From NCBI GenBank assembly GCA_964448935.1, contig CAYVBE010000079.1, positions 1-16,466 on the forward strand: DNA of 16,466 nucleotides, read 5' to 3'. Positions 1-7,504 of this stretch are shown here, piece by piece. This stretch comes from CAYVBE01 sp964448935 (GTDB lineage Bacteria > Planctomycetota > Brocadiia > SM23-32). How positions within the stretch are numbered: the first letter of the stretch is position 1; every line of letters begins with the position of its first letter. The notes beneath the pieces are model-generated. The model searched no databases. It was not told the origin of the DNA and saw nothing but the letters and a program-made list of their open reading frames with translations. A program made the position numbers and the translations under genes.

Positions 1-13
1 CTAGGGGCGCGGA

Positions 14-1027
14 CTACCGAAGGGCCAGGTCCACAATCAGGGGCAGATGGTCCGACCCCACCGACGCTCCCGTCCGCAGGTCATGCACGATCAGCCCCTC
101 GGAGACCAGGCAGTGGTCAATGGGAATGCGCAGGGGCAGGCAACCGACCGGCCACGTGGCCCGCAACCCGTGCTCCCTCCGGACGTTGTTCAGACCTCCC
201 GCCCGCAAGAGCGCCCGGAACCACGCCGACCAGGGCGTGATGTTCAGATCGCCCACGAGGGCTACAGGACCCTCCTCGGCTGCGGCGAGCGCGGCGGCAT
301 CCAGGAGTTGTTCATTGCGCAGTCGGGCGTAGCGGCCGGTAACCGGGGGCAGCGGGTGGGTTGCGATGAGGGTAACCACCCGATCTCCGACGGGCACGCG
401 GCATAGCACGGACGGCAGGTCGGCCCGTCCCAGCCTCACGGGCCGGCAGGCCAGGAACTCCTGCCGGCTCAGCACCGCCAGGCCGAAGTTGCCTTCCAGT
501 GGTCTCAGCGGGCCGTGGGGATACTCGGCGCGCAGTGCCTCCAGTTCCCGCGCCCAGCGGTGGGTCACCTCCATCAGAATCAGCACGTCGGGCTTCTCGC
601 GCTCCACCAGCCGCAGCACGCGCTCGATCTCCCGATTGGAGCCACGTACGTTCAGCGAGAGGACGCGGATGCCCGCGGTGGTCCCCCGATCGGCCGAATG
701 TCCCGGGAGGAACGGCGCCACCAGCGCCAGGTTCACGGCCGCGAAAAGCCCCGCCCCCGCAGTCCATCGCCACTTCCGCCCCGCCGCGAACACCGCCGCC
801 GCCAGGGCCAGGCAGGCCAGGTACTGGACGCAGAAGTGGCTCCAGAGGTCCAGGAACCCCCACGCTTTGCCCACGAATACCGTCAGCGTGCACAGCGCGA
901 CCACAACCGTGCCGGCCTGCGCCAGATTCCAGAAACGCACGGCAAGCCAGCCGGGGGCCGCTGGAGCATTCTGGACCGGGTCTTGTGGGCTTTGTGGACG
1001 ATGTGGACTACATGGACTCTTGCTCAC
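14..1027 (-). CDS. Membrane-anchored endonuclease/exonuclease/phosphatase-family protein
   Basis: A 337-residue protein. Residues about 37-108 hold two or three hydrophobic segments, so the N-terminus should be membrane anchored. The rest is an EEP (DNase I/AP-endonuclease-like) metallo-phosphoesterase domain. The family's catalytic residues are visible: N126 (SLNV), E153 (ILMEV), H224 (ATHP), D260 and N262 (GDLN), D304-H305 (PIDH) and S325-D326-H327 (GSDH). The domain looks active, but the fold covers nucleases, sphingomyelinases and inositol phosphatases, so the substrate is open. The start is GTG (reverse complement of 1025-1027) with an AGAGG ribosome site about 7 nt upstream. It lies 24 nt behind the AICAR formyltransferase gene and is probably the last gene of that operon. 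Residues 1-26 are Pro/Ser-rich and probably cytoplasmic. Fold assignment is secure; function is not. Confidence 0.85.
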   Translation of the reverse strand: MSKSPCSPHRPQSPQDPVQNAPAAPGWLAVRFWNLAQAGTVVVALCTLTVFVGKAWGFLDLWSHFCVQYLACLALAAAVFAAGRKWRWTAGAGLFAAVNLALVAPFLPGHSADRGTTAGIRVLSLNVRGSNREIERVLRLVEREKPDVLILMEVTHRWARELEALRAEYPHGPLRPLEGNFGLAVLSRQEFLACRPVRLGRADLPSVLCRVPVGDRVVTLIATHPLPPVTGRYARLRNEQLLDAAALAAAEEGPVALVGDLNITPWSAWFRALLRAGGLNNVRREHGLRATWPVGCLPLRIPIDHCLVSEGLIVHDLRTGASVGSDHLPLIVDLALR

Positions 1028-1051
1028 GGCGATGCCTCTGCCGCGCCACCG

Positions 1052-2221
1052 TCAGTGCAGGAACCAACGCATGCCCGAGTGCGCCATGACCATACCATAC
1101 CGGTCGGCGGCCTCGGTCACGTCCTCGTCGCGGTAGCTGCCGCCCGGCTGCAGGATGTACTGCACGTTGGTCCGGCTGGCGCGGTCAATGTTGTCGCGGA
1201 AAGGGAAGAAGGCGTCCGAGCTGATGCAGATGCCGTCGAAGCCGTCAATCCACTCCAGTTTCTCTTGGGCGGTAATCGGCTCCGGCTTCTCGGTCAGACC
1301 CTCCATCATCTGCTCCTTCTCGGCGTCGGCCAGCTCGTCCCAGAGCAGATACTGGTCCACGATGTTGGTCTTCTCGGCCCGCACCAGGCCGTCGGCGAAC
1401 GACAGCCCCAGCGCCTTCGGGTGCATCTGCAGGAACCACTTCTCGGCCTTCGCGCACGCCAGACGTGTGCAGTGGATGCGCGACTGCTGCCCGGCGCCCA
1501 TGCCGATGACCTGCCCGTCGTAGGCCACGCAGACGGAGTTGGACTGGGTGTATTTGAGCGCCACGGTGGCCACCAGAAGCGTCTCGGCCACCTCGTCCGG
1601 CATCTGCTTGTTCTCGGTCACCACGTCGCTCAATAGCTCGCGGGTGACCCGCGCGGTGTTGCGCGTCTCCTCCAGCCTCATCCCGAAGGTGTCCCGATAC
1701 TCGGTCTCCGGCGGCTCGTAGTCCGGGTCAATCTGCAGGACCAGGTAGCCGCCCTTTTTCTTGCCTTTCAGAATCTCCAGCGCCTCGGGCTCGTAGTCCG
1801 GCGCGATGATGCCGTCCGACACCTCACGCTCCAGCACGCGGGCCAGCGTGACGTCCACCGTATCGCTGACCGCCGCCATGTCGCCGAACGAGGACATCCG
1901 GTCGGCGGCGCGGGCGCGCACGTAGGCGCGAGCGATCGGCGAGAGTTCCTCGTCGGGCAACATCTGGGACTGCCGCAGCCCCTCGGAGATGGGCCTGGCC
2001 ACGGCCGCCCCGGCGGGACTGACGTGCTTGAACGACGCCGCCCCGGCCTGCCCGGTGGCCTGCCGCAGTTCGCGGGCCAGCGGCCAGGCGCCCATGGCAT
2101 CCAGGATGTTGATGTAACCGGGCGTCCCGTTCAGCACGCGCAGGGGCGCGCTTTCGTCCTCCATCACCAGGCGCGCGAACTCCTGGTGCGGGTTCAGTCC
2201 GTATTTCAGTTTGATCTCCAT
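1052..2221 (-). CDS. Stand-alone AICAR formyltransferase (PurH C-terminal domain)
   Basis: A 389-residue protein covering only the formyltransferase half of PurH. It should transfer a formyl group from 10-formyl-tetrahydrofolate to AICAR, giving FAICAR, the penultimate step of IMP synthesis. Diagnostic segments are KLKYGLNPHQ at the N-terminus, the catalytic Lys-His pair K65-H66 in SFKHVSPAGAA, DGIIAPDYEPEALEIL (137-152), KYTQSNSVCVAYDGQ (223-237), SDAFFPFRDNIDRA (335-348) and the C-terminal HSGMRWFLH. The usual N-terminal MGS-like IMP cyclohydrolase domain is absent; bifunctional PurH exceeds 500 residues. The start is clean: ATG preceded by GGGGAG 6 nt upstream, in the 47-nt gap after glyS. 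Another gene must supply IMP cyclohydrolase. Stand-alone versions exist in other bacteria, so this need not be a truncated gene. Confidence 0.93.
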   Translation of the reverse strand: MEIKLKYGLNPHQEFARLVMEDESAPLRVLNGTPGYINILDAMGAWPLARELRQATGQAGAASFKHVSPAGAAVARPISEGLRQSQMLPDEELSPIARAYVRARAADRMSSFGDMAAVSDTVDVTLARVLEREVSDGIIAPDYEPEALEILKGKKKGGYLVLQIDPDYEPPETEYRDTFGMRLEETRNTARVTRELLSDVVTENKQMPDEVAETLLVATVALKYTQSNSVCVAYDGQVIGMGAGQQSRIHCTRLACAKAEKWFLQMHPKALGLSFADGLVRAEKTNIVDQYLLWDELADAEKEQMMEGLTEKPEPITAQEKLEWIDGFDGICISSDAFFPFRDNIDRASRTNVQYILQPGGSYRDEDVTEAADRYGMVMAHSGMRWFLH

Positions 2222-2268
2222 CGGTTCTCCCCTCGTTAAGGCAGGTTGCGTTGCAGCTTACGGCGCGT

Positions 2269-4359
2269 TCAGTCCTGCTCCTCGGCCGTCTCGATCAGGT
2301 AGAGGTCGGCGAAACGGTCGGCGAACAGGCGGTAGACGTGCCCGCAGAGCGCCTTGCGGTTGCGGCGGACCGCCTCATCGTCCACGTTCACGAACACCTC
2401 TTCGAAAAAGTCGTGCACCAGCTCTCCCAGCGCCGAGGTGTATCGCTCCGCCGCCCCGACGTAATCGCCGCCCTCGAAAAGCTCCTCTATCTCCCCGCGG
2501 TGCTCCACCAGTGCGGCGCCCAACTGCACCTCCAGCGGCTCGGTCAGCAGCGATTCGTCCACCGGCGGAAGCTCCTCCACGTCCCGCTGGATGCGGTAAG
2601 TCCGGTCCACCAGCTCCACCAGGGCGGGCCACCATTCGCGCCCGGAGCACTCCTCCAGGGCCTCCAGCCGCGCCCAGAAATCGCGCACGTCGTCGAAGCC
2701 CGCCGCCAGCACCGCGCGCACGTAATCGTGCCGGTACCCGCGCTCCAGCGCCGCATGGTAGAGGCGGTCGCGAAAGAACTCGCGGATCTGCGCCACCGTC
2801 TCGTCATCGCACTCGATACCGTGCCCCGCCGCCACGTCGCGGGCCGATTTCAGCAGGTCACCCAGGTGCAGGTCCAACTCCCGCTCCTCGATGATCAGCA
2901 GGATGCCCAGTGCGTTCCTTCGCAGCGCATAGGGGTCCTGAGAGCCCTTCGGGAGCAGCCCCAGCGAGAAGCAGCCCAGGATGACATCCAGCCGGTCCGC
3001 CAGCGCCAGGGCCATGCCCTCCGGCGTCTCTGGCAGATCGGAGTCAGCTCCGGAAGGCAGGTAGTGCTCGGCGATGGCCCGCGCCACCTCGGGCGGCTCG
3101 CCGTGGTGCAGTGCCAGCTCCCGGCCCACCACTCCCTGCAGGCTCGGGAATTCCGCCACCAGTCCGGTCAGCAGGTCCGCCTTGCACAGGTGCGCGGTCC
3201 GCCGCACATGCTCGGTCGAGCAGTCCGGGATATCCGCGCCGATGCTCGCGCTCAGTTCCTCCAGCCGCTCCGTGCGCTGCAGGTTGTCCCCCAGGCCGGC
3301 CAGGAAAACCACGTCCGCAAGCTGCGGCACAAGGTCGTCCAGCTTCCGGCGGCTGTCGCGCTCCCAGTAGAACCTGGCGTCCTCCAGTCGCGCGCGCAGC
3401 ACGCGCTCGTTGCCCTCGCGCACCAGATCGCTCTGCTCCTCGGTCCGGTTGGACACGGTGACGAACCGCGCCACCAGCGCCCCGTCCTCGTCGCGCACGG
3501 GGAAGTAGCGCTGGTGTTCCTTCATAGCGGCAATGATCACCGGCGGCGGCAGTTCCAGGAAACTCTCGTCGAAACTCCCCGCCACCGCGCAGGGATACTC
3601 CACGAGGTTGGTGACCTCCTCCAGGAGGTCCGGGTCGCGAAGTTCCGAGCCGTGCTGCCCCATGATATCGTTGATCTGCTCGCGGACCATCTCCCTGCGT
3701 TCCTCGATATCCACGATCACGCGGTGCTCGCGCAGCGCGTCCCGGTATGCCTCGTACGACGCGTCACTCAGCTCGATCGGCCCGGGCGCCAGGAACGGGT
3801 GGCCCGGCGTCTGGCGGCCCGCCTTTACGCCGGCTATCTCCAACGGCAGCACCTCCCCGTCCAGCAGTGCCACCAGGCAGCGTATCGGGCGGGCGAAGGT
3901 GAATCCGCTCTCCTCCCAGCGCATGGATTTTGGGAAGACCACCGCGTCCACGGCATCCTTCAGAATATCCGGCAGCAGGTCGGCGGCGGGCAGTCCCGGC
4001 TTTTCCAGTTCCACCACGGCATAGGGCCCCCGGTCCGTCTCCTCGATCTGCAGGTCTTCCACCCCGACGCCCCTGGACCGCGCGAAGCCCTCGGCCGCCT
4101 GTGTCGGGTTGCCGTCCTCGTCGAAGGCGACTTTGGCGGGCGGCCCGACCACGCGCTCGCTGCTGGCCGACTGGCTGTCCGGCAGCCCCTCGACGGCCAC
4201 CGTCATGCGCCGCGGCGTGCCGGCGGTCAACACGCGGGCCGGCTCCAGGCGCAGTTCCCCCAGCCCGCGAGCAATCTGCTCCGCCAGTTGCTCGAGGGCC
4301 GGCTCCAGGTACCCGGCCGGTATCTCTTCGGTGCCGATTTCGAACAGGAGGTCTGCCAT
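2269..4359 (-). CDS. glyS: Glycyl-tRNA synthetase beta subunit
   Basis: A 696-residue protein, close to the usual beta-subunit length (about 690). It begins MADLLFEIGTEEIPAGYL, the standard GlyS N-terminus. It continues with TPRRM (48-52), MRWEE and FARPIR (146-160), KADLLTGLVAEFPSLQGVVG and SQDPYALRRNALGI in the middle, and a C-terminal DALR-like anticodon-binding helical region ending in VYRLFADRFADLYLIET. In the alpha2beta2 enzyme the beta subunit recognises and holds tRNA-Gly while GlyQ (alpha) carries out aminoacylation. GlyQ is normally encoded directly upstream, but here the upstream gene, 41 nt away, is a FabZ-like dehydratase. The ribosome-binding site before ATG 4359 is weak (a lone GAG), so translation may depend on the upstream gene. 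Identity is certain. Confidence 0.97.
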   Translation of the reverse strand: MADLLFEIGTEEIPAGYLEPALEQLAEQIARGLGELRLEPARVLTAGTPRRMTVAVEGLPDSQSASSERVVGPPAKVAFDEDGNPTQAAEGFARSRGVGVEDLQIEETDRGPYAVVELEKPGLPAADLLPDILKDAVDAVVFPKSMRWEESGFTFARPIRCLVALLDGEVLPLEIAGVKAGRQTPGHPFLAPGPIELSDASYEAYRDALREHRVIVDIEERREMVREQINDIMGQHGSELRDPDLLEEVTNLVEYPCAVAGSFDESFLELPPPVIIAAMKEHQRYFPVRDEDGALVARFVTVSNRTEEQSDLVREGNERVLRARLEDARFYWERDSRRKLDDLVPQLADVVFLAGLGDNLQRTERLEELSASIGADIPDCSTEHVRRTAHLCKADLLTGLVAEFPSLQGVVGRELALHHGEPPEVARAIAEHYLPSGADSDLPETPEGMALALADRLDVILGCFSLGLLPKGSQDPYALRRNALGILLIIEERELDLHLGDLLKSARDVAAGHGIECDDETVAQIREFFRDRLYHAALERGYRHDYVRAVLAAGFDDVRDFWARLEALEECSGREWWPALVELVDRTYRIQRDVEELPPVDESLLTEPLEVQLGAALVEHRGEIEELFEGGDYVGAAERYTSALGELVHDFFEEVFVNVDDEAVRRNRKALCGHVYRLFADRFADLYLIETAEEQD

Positions 4360-4400
4360 GGGGCTGCAATCTCAGAGGTAAGTGATCGCGGGATAACCGG

Positions 4401-4874
4401 TTACATCGGCATCCCGACGATGACGGCTTCGAAAACCATCTTACCGTTCACGAATGCCTGCGTGGCGTACATCGCCCGACGGGTCCGCACGTCCCTGGCC
4501 CGCGCCACCAGGATGAGCCGCTGCCCGGGCTTGACCGGACGCCGGAACTTGACGTCCTGCATCCCCCCGAAGCCCAGGAACTTGTCCATGCTGATCTGCT
4601 CCTGGTAGATGTAGCTGGAGAGCTGCGCGGCGGCCTCGCACATGATGACGCCGGGCAGCAGCGGCCGGCCGGGGATGTGGCCCTCCACCCAGAACTCGTC
4701 GTCGGCCACGTCTTTGAAGCCGACCACCACGCCCTCTTCAATATCCAGGTGCAGGATCCCGTCCAGGTGCTCCATCTCGTATCGCTGAGGGTTGTGCGCC
4801 CGGATCTTTTCGGGGCCCGCAACCACCGTCTCCAGGTCCAATGAATCTAGGTCAACCAGCGGTTTCGGGGGCAT
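4401..4874 (-). CDS. FabZ/FabA-like 3-hydroxyacyl-ACP dehydratase (hot-dog fold)
   Basis: A 157-residue hot-dog-fold protein expected to dehydrate 3-hydroxyacyl-ACP in fatty-acid or lipid A precursor synthesis. The catalytic motif is clear: H66 in GHIPGRPLLPGVIMCEAAAQ and E80 fourteen residues later, the same spacing as the His/Glu pair of E. coli FabZ. The segment FRRPVKPGQRLILVARA matches the family's core strands. An in-frame ATG at 4958 would add 28 residues, but they are basic, proline-rich and unlike the family, and that codon lies within the predicted -35 element. ATG 4874 is preferred. The gene lies 111 nt behind the glycoside-hydrolase-like gene and 41 nt ahead of glyS. The N-terminal 60 residues are longer than in classic FabZ, so it may be a specialised paralogue rather than the housekeeping enzyme. 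Confidence 0.85.
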   Translation of the reverse strand: MPPKPLVDLDSLDLETVVAGPEKIRAHNPQRYEMEHLDGILHLDIEEGVVVGFKDVADDEFWVEGHIPGRPLLPGVIMCEAAAQLSSYIYQEQISMDKFLGFGGMQDVKFRRPVKPGQRLILVARARDVRTRRAMYATQAFVNGKMVFEAVIVGMPM

Positions 4875-4933
4875 TCTTCTGGTCTCCGGCAATGAGGGGG
4901 CAGACGTACACGGGGAACGCCCGATGAACGGAA

Positions 4934-4962
4934 ATTTTAGCCGGAGAGCCGGCCGCATGCAA
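4934..4962 (-). promoter_or_regulatory. Putative sigma-70-type promoter of the fabZ-like/glyS operon
   Basis: On the minus strand TTGCAT (4962-4957) and TAAAAT (4939-4934) are separated by exactly 17 nt. The -10 box matches consensus at 5 of 6 positions and the -35 box at 3 of 6. Transcription would start near 4927, giving a leader of about 52 nt before ATG 4874. A GCCGG-CTCT-CCGGC hairpin sits in the spacer and may partly end upstream transcription. It is inferred from sequence only. Confidence 0.4.
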
Positions 4963-4985
4963 GCAAGTCGTGAGCCTGCAGTCCC

Positions 4986-7271
4986 CTATTCCGCGCTCAG
5001 CACCACGTACAGCGCATCCGCGGGCAGGGCCAGGCTCACGCCGTCGTCCGTGGCCTCGATCGGCACCTGGCCATCCGCGAAGCCCATCTCGTCCAACCGG
5101 GTCGCCGCGGTCAGGGCCGGGTTGGCGATGGTGAGTCTGGCATCCAGTTTGACGACACGCCATGGCATCTTGCCCGTGGAGACGATCTCGACACCTTTCT
5201 GCGTCTCTCCCTTGCGCGTCACGTCGGCCGGACGTGTCTCCCAGCCCGTGGGGCGGATTATGGTGCCGACCTGCACCAGCACGCGCCGGGAGTGGGCCAG
5301 CGGTTCGCCGTCCAGCGACACCGCCAGAATAGTGCCGTAGTCGTTCTCCGACTCGATCCTCACGTCCGAAAGCCGGAAGCTGCCACCGGCGTCGGCCAAA
5401 AAGCCCACCACGCCCTGCGCCGCCGGGGCATCAATGTGCAGAAGGCCCTTATTGTGATTCAGCGCAAGCTGCCCGTGCGTAGTCCGCACCTCGCCAGTCT
5501 CCTCGTCCACGAGATCGGACAGGTCCATCACGCGGCTCTCCGCGGGGTCGCCGTCGTAGACCACCTCCACCCGTCCGGCCAGGAAGGCGTTGCCGGACGC
5601 CTTCTTCATCAGTTCCTGCTTTACCGGCAGCGCATCCTCCGCCTGCTCGGCGGATTGGTAACCGGCCGACTCGACAATCAGCGGGGGGCGTCGCTCGAAC
5701 ATCTCCTCTTGGCTCCGCTCCTCGTGGATGACCGTCTCCGCCGGAGCCACCAGACCGCGCCGCAGGATCAGAGCCGCGGCCGGGAACTGCGACATGAAGC
5801 CGGGCTCGGAGATGCTCCATCGCGGCATGGGATGGCTGCCCTTGATAGTCCACCAGGACATGTAGGGATCGGTGTCGTAGGTGGCGTCCTGTGCCGCGAA
5901 CCAGAGGATGCCGTCCAGCCCGTTCATAGCGGCATAGGCGGCGCTCAAGACGGGGCCTTCGGTGGCGTAGGGGTTGGGAGGCACCCAGTTGGTGCTGGAC
6001 ACAATGAACGGCCGGCCGACCACCTGCTTTTTGGCCGGCGGCGGCTCCGGGTGCAGCGTCGCGGACCGCGGGACGAACCGGTGCCCGGCCTGAATGCGCC
6101 AGAACGACTGCGGCCCTTTGATACCGCTGCTGAAAAAGTCGTTGAGTTCGATCACATCCCCGGCGGTCCACGCCCACCGCTGGACATCGTTCAGCCGCGC
6201 GTCGTCGGCCGCGTGGAAGTTGCTGGGCCCAATCACCTGCCGCGCGCCGAGATCCTCCTGCAGGTAGCTCTTCATGTCCGCGTAGAACTCCCGCTCCAGC
6301 CGCGCCAGGAATTCGGTCTGGTCGTTCAGTCGCTGCCGGTTCTTCCTGGGAGGCCACTCGATCAACTCGTGCAGGTTGTAAAGTCCCAGCCTTCCCCCGT
6401 CCGGGTTATCTCCCTCCGCGCGGGCGCCATCCCACGCTTCGTATGCCTTGTCGAACGACCCGTAGCGCTCGGCGGCAAACTCGCCGAACAGGCCCTGCAA
6501 CTCGCGTAGCGGACCGCCCTTGATGCTATTTACCCACCAGAAGAGCAACGTGTCCTCGCTGACGATCTGCACGACGGCCAGCGCGGGGTCGTCCTTCAGC
6601 GGAATGCCGGTATAGGGGTTTTCCTCGGTGAGCAGCTTCTTCATCCAGGCCCGGTAGCCCTTCTGGAGCGTCGGCTCGAAGAAGAGCAGGGCGTTCACCC
6701 GATCTCCGCTCGAGTAGCCCTCGATGCCCCACTCCTCGTTGATGTATTTGACCGACCCGTGATCCCAGAACGGCGCGACGCGGGTGTAGATGCCCTCCTT
6801 TTTCATGGCGGCCACGGTGCGCCAGACGTCCTTCACGAACTGCTCGTTGACATCGGTGATCTCCGAGCCCTCTTCCTGGGGGATCAGTCCGCTGGTGGCG
6901 CCGCCGACGCGCACCATGTTGACGCCCATGCGTGCCAGGAAGCGCGCGTGGCGGGCAAGGTCCTCATCGCTGACCTTCTCGTTCACCCGAGCCGCGACGC
7001 CCCAGAAGCGCACCGGCCGGCCGTCGCCCAGCACGAATCCGTTCCCGTCCTCGCTCAGCCGCACGAACCCGCTCTCCCCGGCAGTTCCCTCGTTGAGCGA
7101 GCGCAGGTCAAGAAGTCCACCCTCCAGCCGGTCACCCGGTGTAAAGGCCCACGTCCCCTCCTCCATCCAGGGCCGAACGGAGACGGACACCTCATCCGCC
7201 GAGGTGGCGGCAAACGCGAAGCAAAGGACCACGCACAAAACAAGGACGGACCGGCCGAGAAAACGTGTCAC
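4986..7271 (-). CDS. Secreted glycoside-hydrolase-like TIM-barrel protein, possibly inactive
   Basis: A 761-residue protein with an N-terminal Sec signal peptide (hydrophobic residues 8-24, likely cut after AATSA at 25). The start is GTG 7271, preceded by GGGAAGGGAG about 7 nt upstream. Longer in-frame starts as far as 7547 would bury the signal peptide. The middle part resembles GH5/GH-A-clan beta-glycosidases of environmental bacteria: VLGDGRPVRFWGVAA (79-95), FLARMGVNMVRVGG (111-124), DDPALAVVQIVSEDTLLFWW (227-246) with E239 as candidate acid/base, and AAYAAMNGLDGILWFAAQDA (444-463). The C-terminal third is probably beta-sandwich. At 422-436, where relatives usually read VSE followed by N and P, this protein reads IVSSTNW, so the nucleophile Glu seems missing. 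It may be a carbohydrate-binding pseudoenzyme or use another residue. Substrate unknown. Confidence 0.7.
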   Translation of the reverse strand: MTRFLGRSVLVLCVVLCFAFAATSADEVSVSVRPWMEEGTWAFTPGDRLEGGLLDLRSLNEGTAGESGFVRLSEDGNGFVLGDGRPVRFWGVAARVNEKVSDEDLARHARFLARMGVNMVRVGGATSGLIPQEEGSEITDVNEQFVKDVWRTVAAMKKEGIYTRVAPFWDHGSVKYINEEWGIEGYSSGDRVNALLFFEPTLQKGYRAWMKKLLTEENPYTGIPLKDDPALAVVQIVSEDTLLFWWVNSIKGGPLRELQGLFGEFAAERYGSFDKAYEAWDGARAEGDNPDGGRLGLYNLHELIEWPPRKNRQRLNDQTEFLARLEREFYADMKSYLQEDLGARQVIGPSNFHAADDARLNDVQRWAWTAGDVIELNDFFSSGIKGPQSFWRIQAGHRFVPRSATLHPEPPPAKKQVVGRPFIVSSTNWVPPNPYATEGPVLSAAYAAMNGLDGILWFAAQDATYDTDPYMSWWTIKGSHPMPRWSISEPGFMSQFPAAALILRRGLVAPAETVIHEERSQEEMFERRPPLIVESAGYQSAEQAEDALPVKQELMKKASGNAFLAGRVEVVYDGDPAESRVMDLSDLVDEETGEVRTTHGQLALNHNKGLLHIDAPAAQGVVGFLADAGGSFRLSDVRIESENDYGTILAVSLDGEPLAHSRRVLVQVGTIIRPTGWETRPADVTRKGETQKGVEIVSTGKMPWRVVKLDARLTIANPALTAATRLDEMGFADGQVPIEATDDGVSLALPADALYVVLSAE

Positions 7272-7314
7272 AGACTTACTCCCTTCCCGAAAGTAGCTGT
7301 TAAGACCTATCAGA

Positions 7315-7343
7315 ATCCTAACGTGGGTGGCGTGGTCCGTCAA
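7315..7343 (-). promoter_or_regulatory. Promoter of the glycoside-hydrolase-like gene
   Basis: On the minus strand TTGACG (7343-7338) and TAGGAT (7320-7315) are spaced by 17 nt. The -35 box is 5/6 and the -10 box 4/6 to consensus. Transcription would begin near 7308, leaving a leader of about 37 nt with a strong ribosome site before GTG 7271. This supports the short start chosen for the gene. Confidence 0.55.
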
Positions 7344-7412
7344 TCGCTCTCGCGCTGCGGCGTGTGCCGAAGGCTCGCCCGGATATGGCAGCGGTTTTTC
7401 GCTTGTTGTCCA

Positions 7413-7428
7413 TAACCTGCATAGGTTA
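7413..7428. promoter_or_regulatory. Inverted repeat in the divergent intergenic region (possible operator)
   Basis: TAACCT-GCAT-AGGTTA is a perfect 6-bp inverted repeat with a 4-nt centre, 77 nt before the URO-D-like gene. A weak TTGTTG (7403-7408) and TAGCCT (7427-7432) pair with an 18-nt spacer would overlap it, so it could be a repressor or activator site for the plus-strand gene. No regulator is assigned. Confidence 0.3.
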
Positions 7429-7504
7429 GCCTCGGTGTTCTTGATAGCGTGTCGTTTCGGTTGCGCGGTTGTAGCCTCTCCTTTTCGCCGAGTCGGGAAC
7501 CACG

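Noticed and set aside
2251..4608. A 785-codon open frame on the plus strand
   Set aside because: It runs antisense to glyS, whose identity is certain. Its translation has the Arg/His/Gln/Leu-rich bias of an antisense shadow in GC-rich DNA and no recognisable domain.
5292..6509. A 405-codon plus-strand open frame
   Set aside because: It is antisense to the glycoside-hydrolase-like gene and shows no family resemblance.
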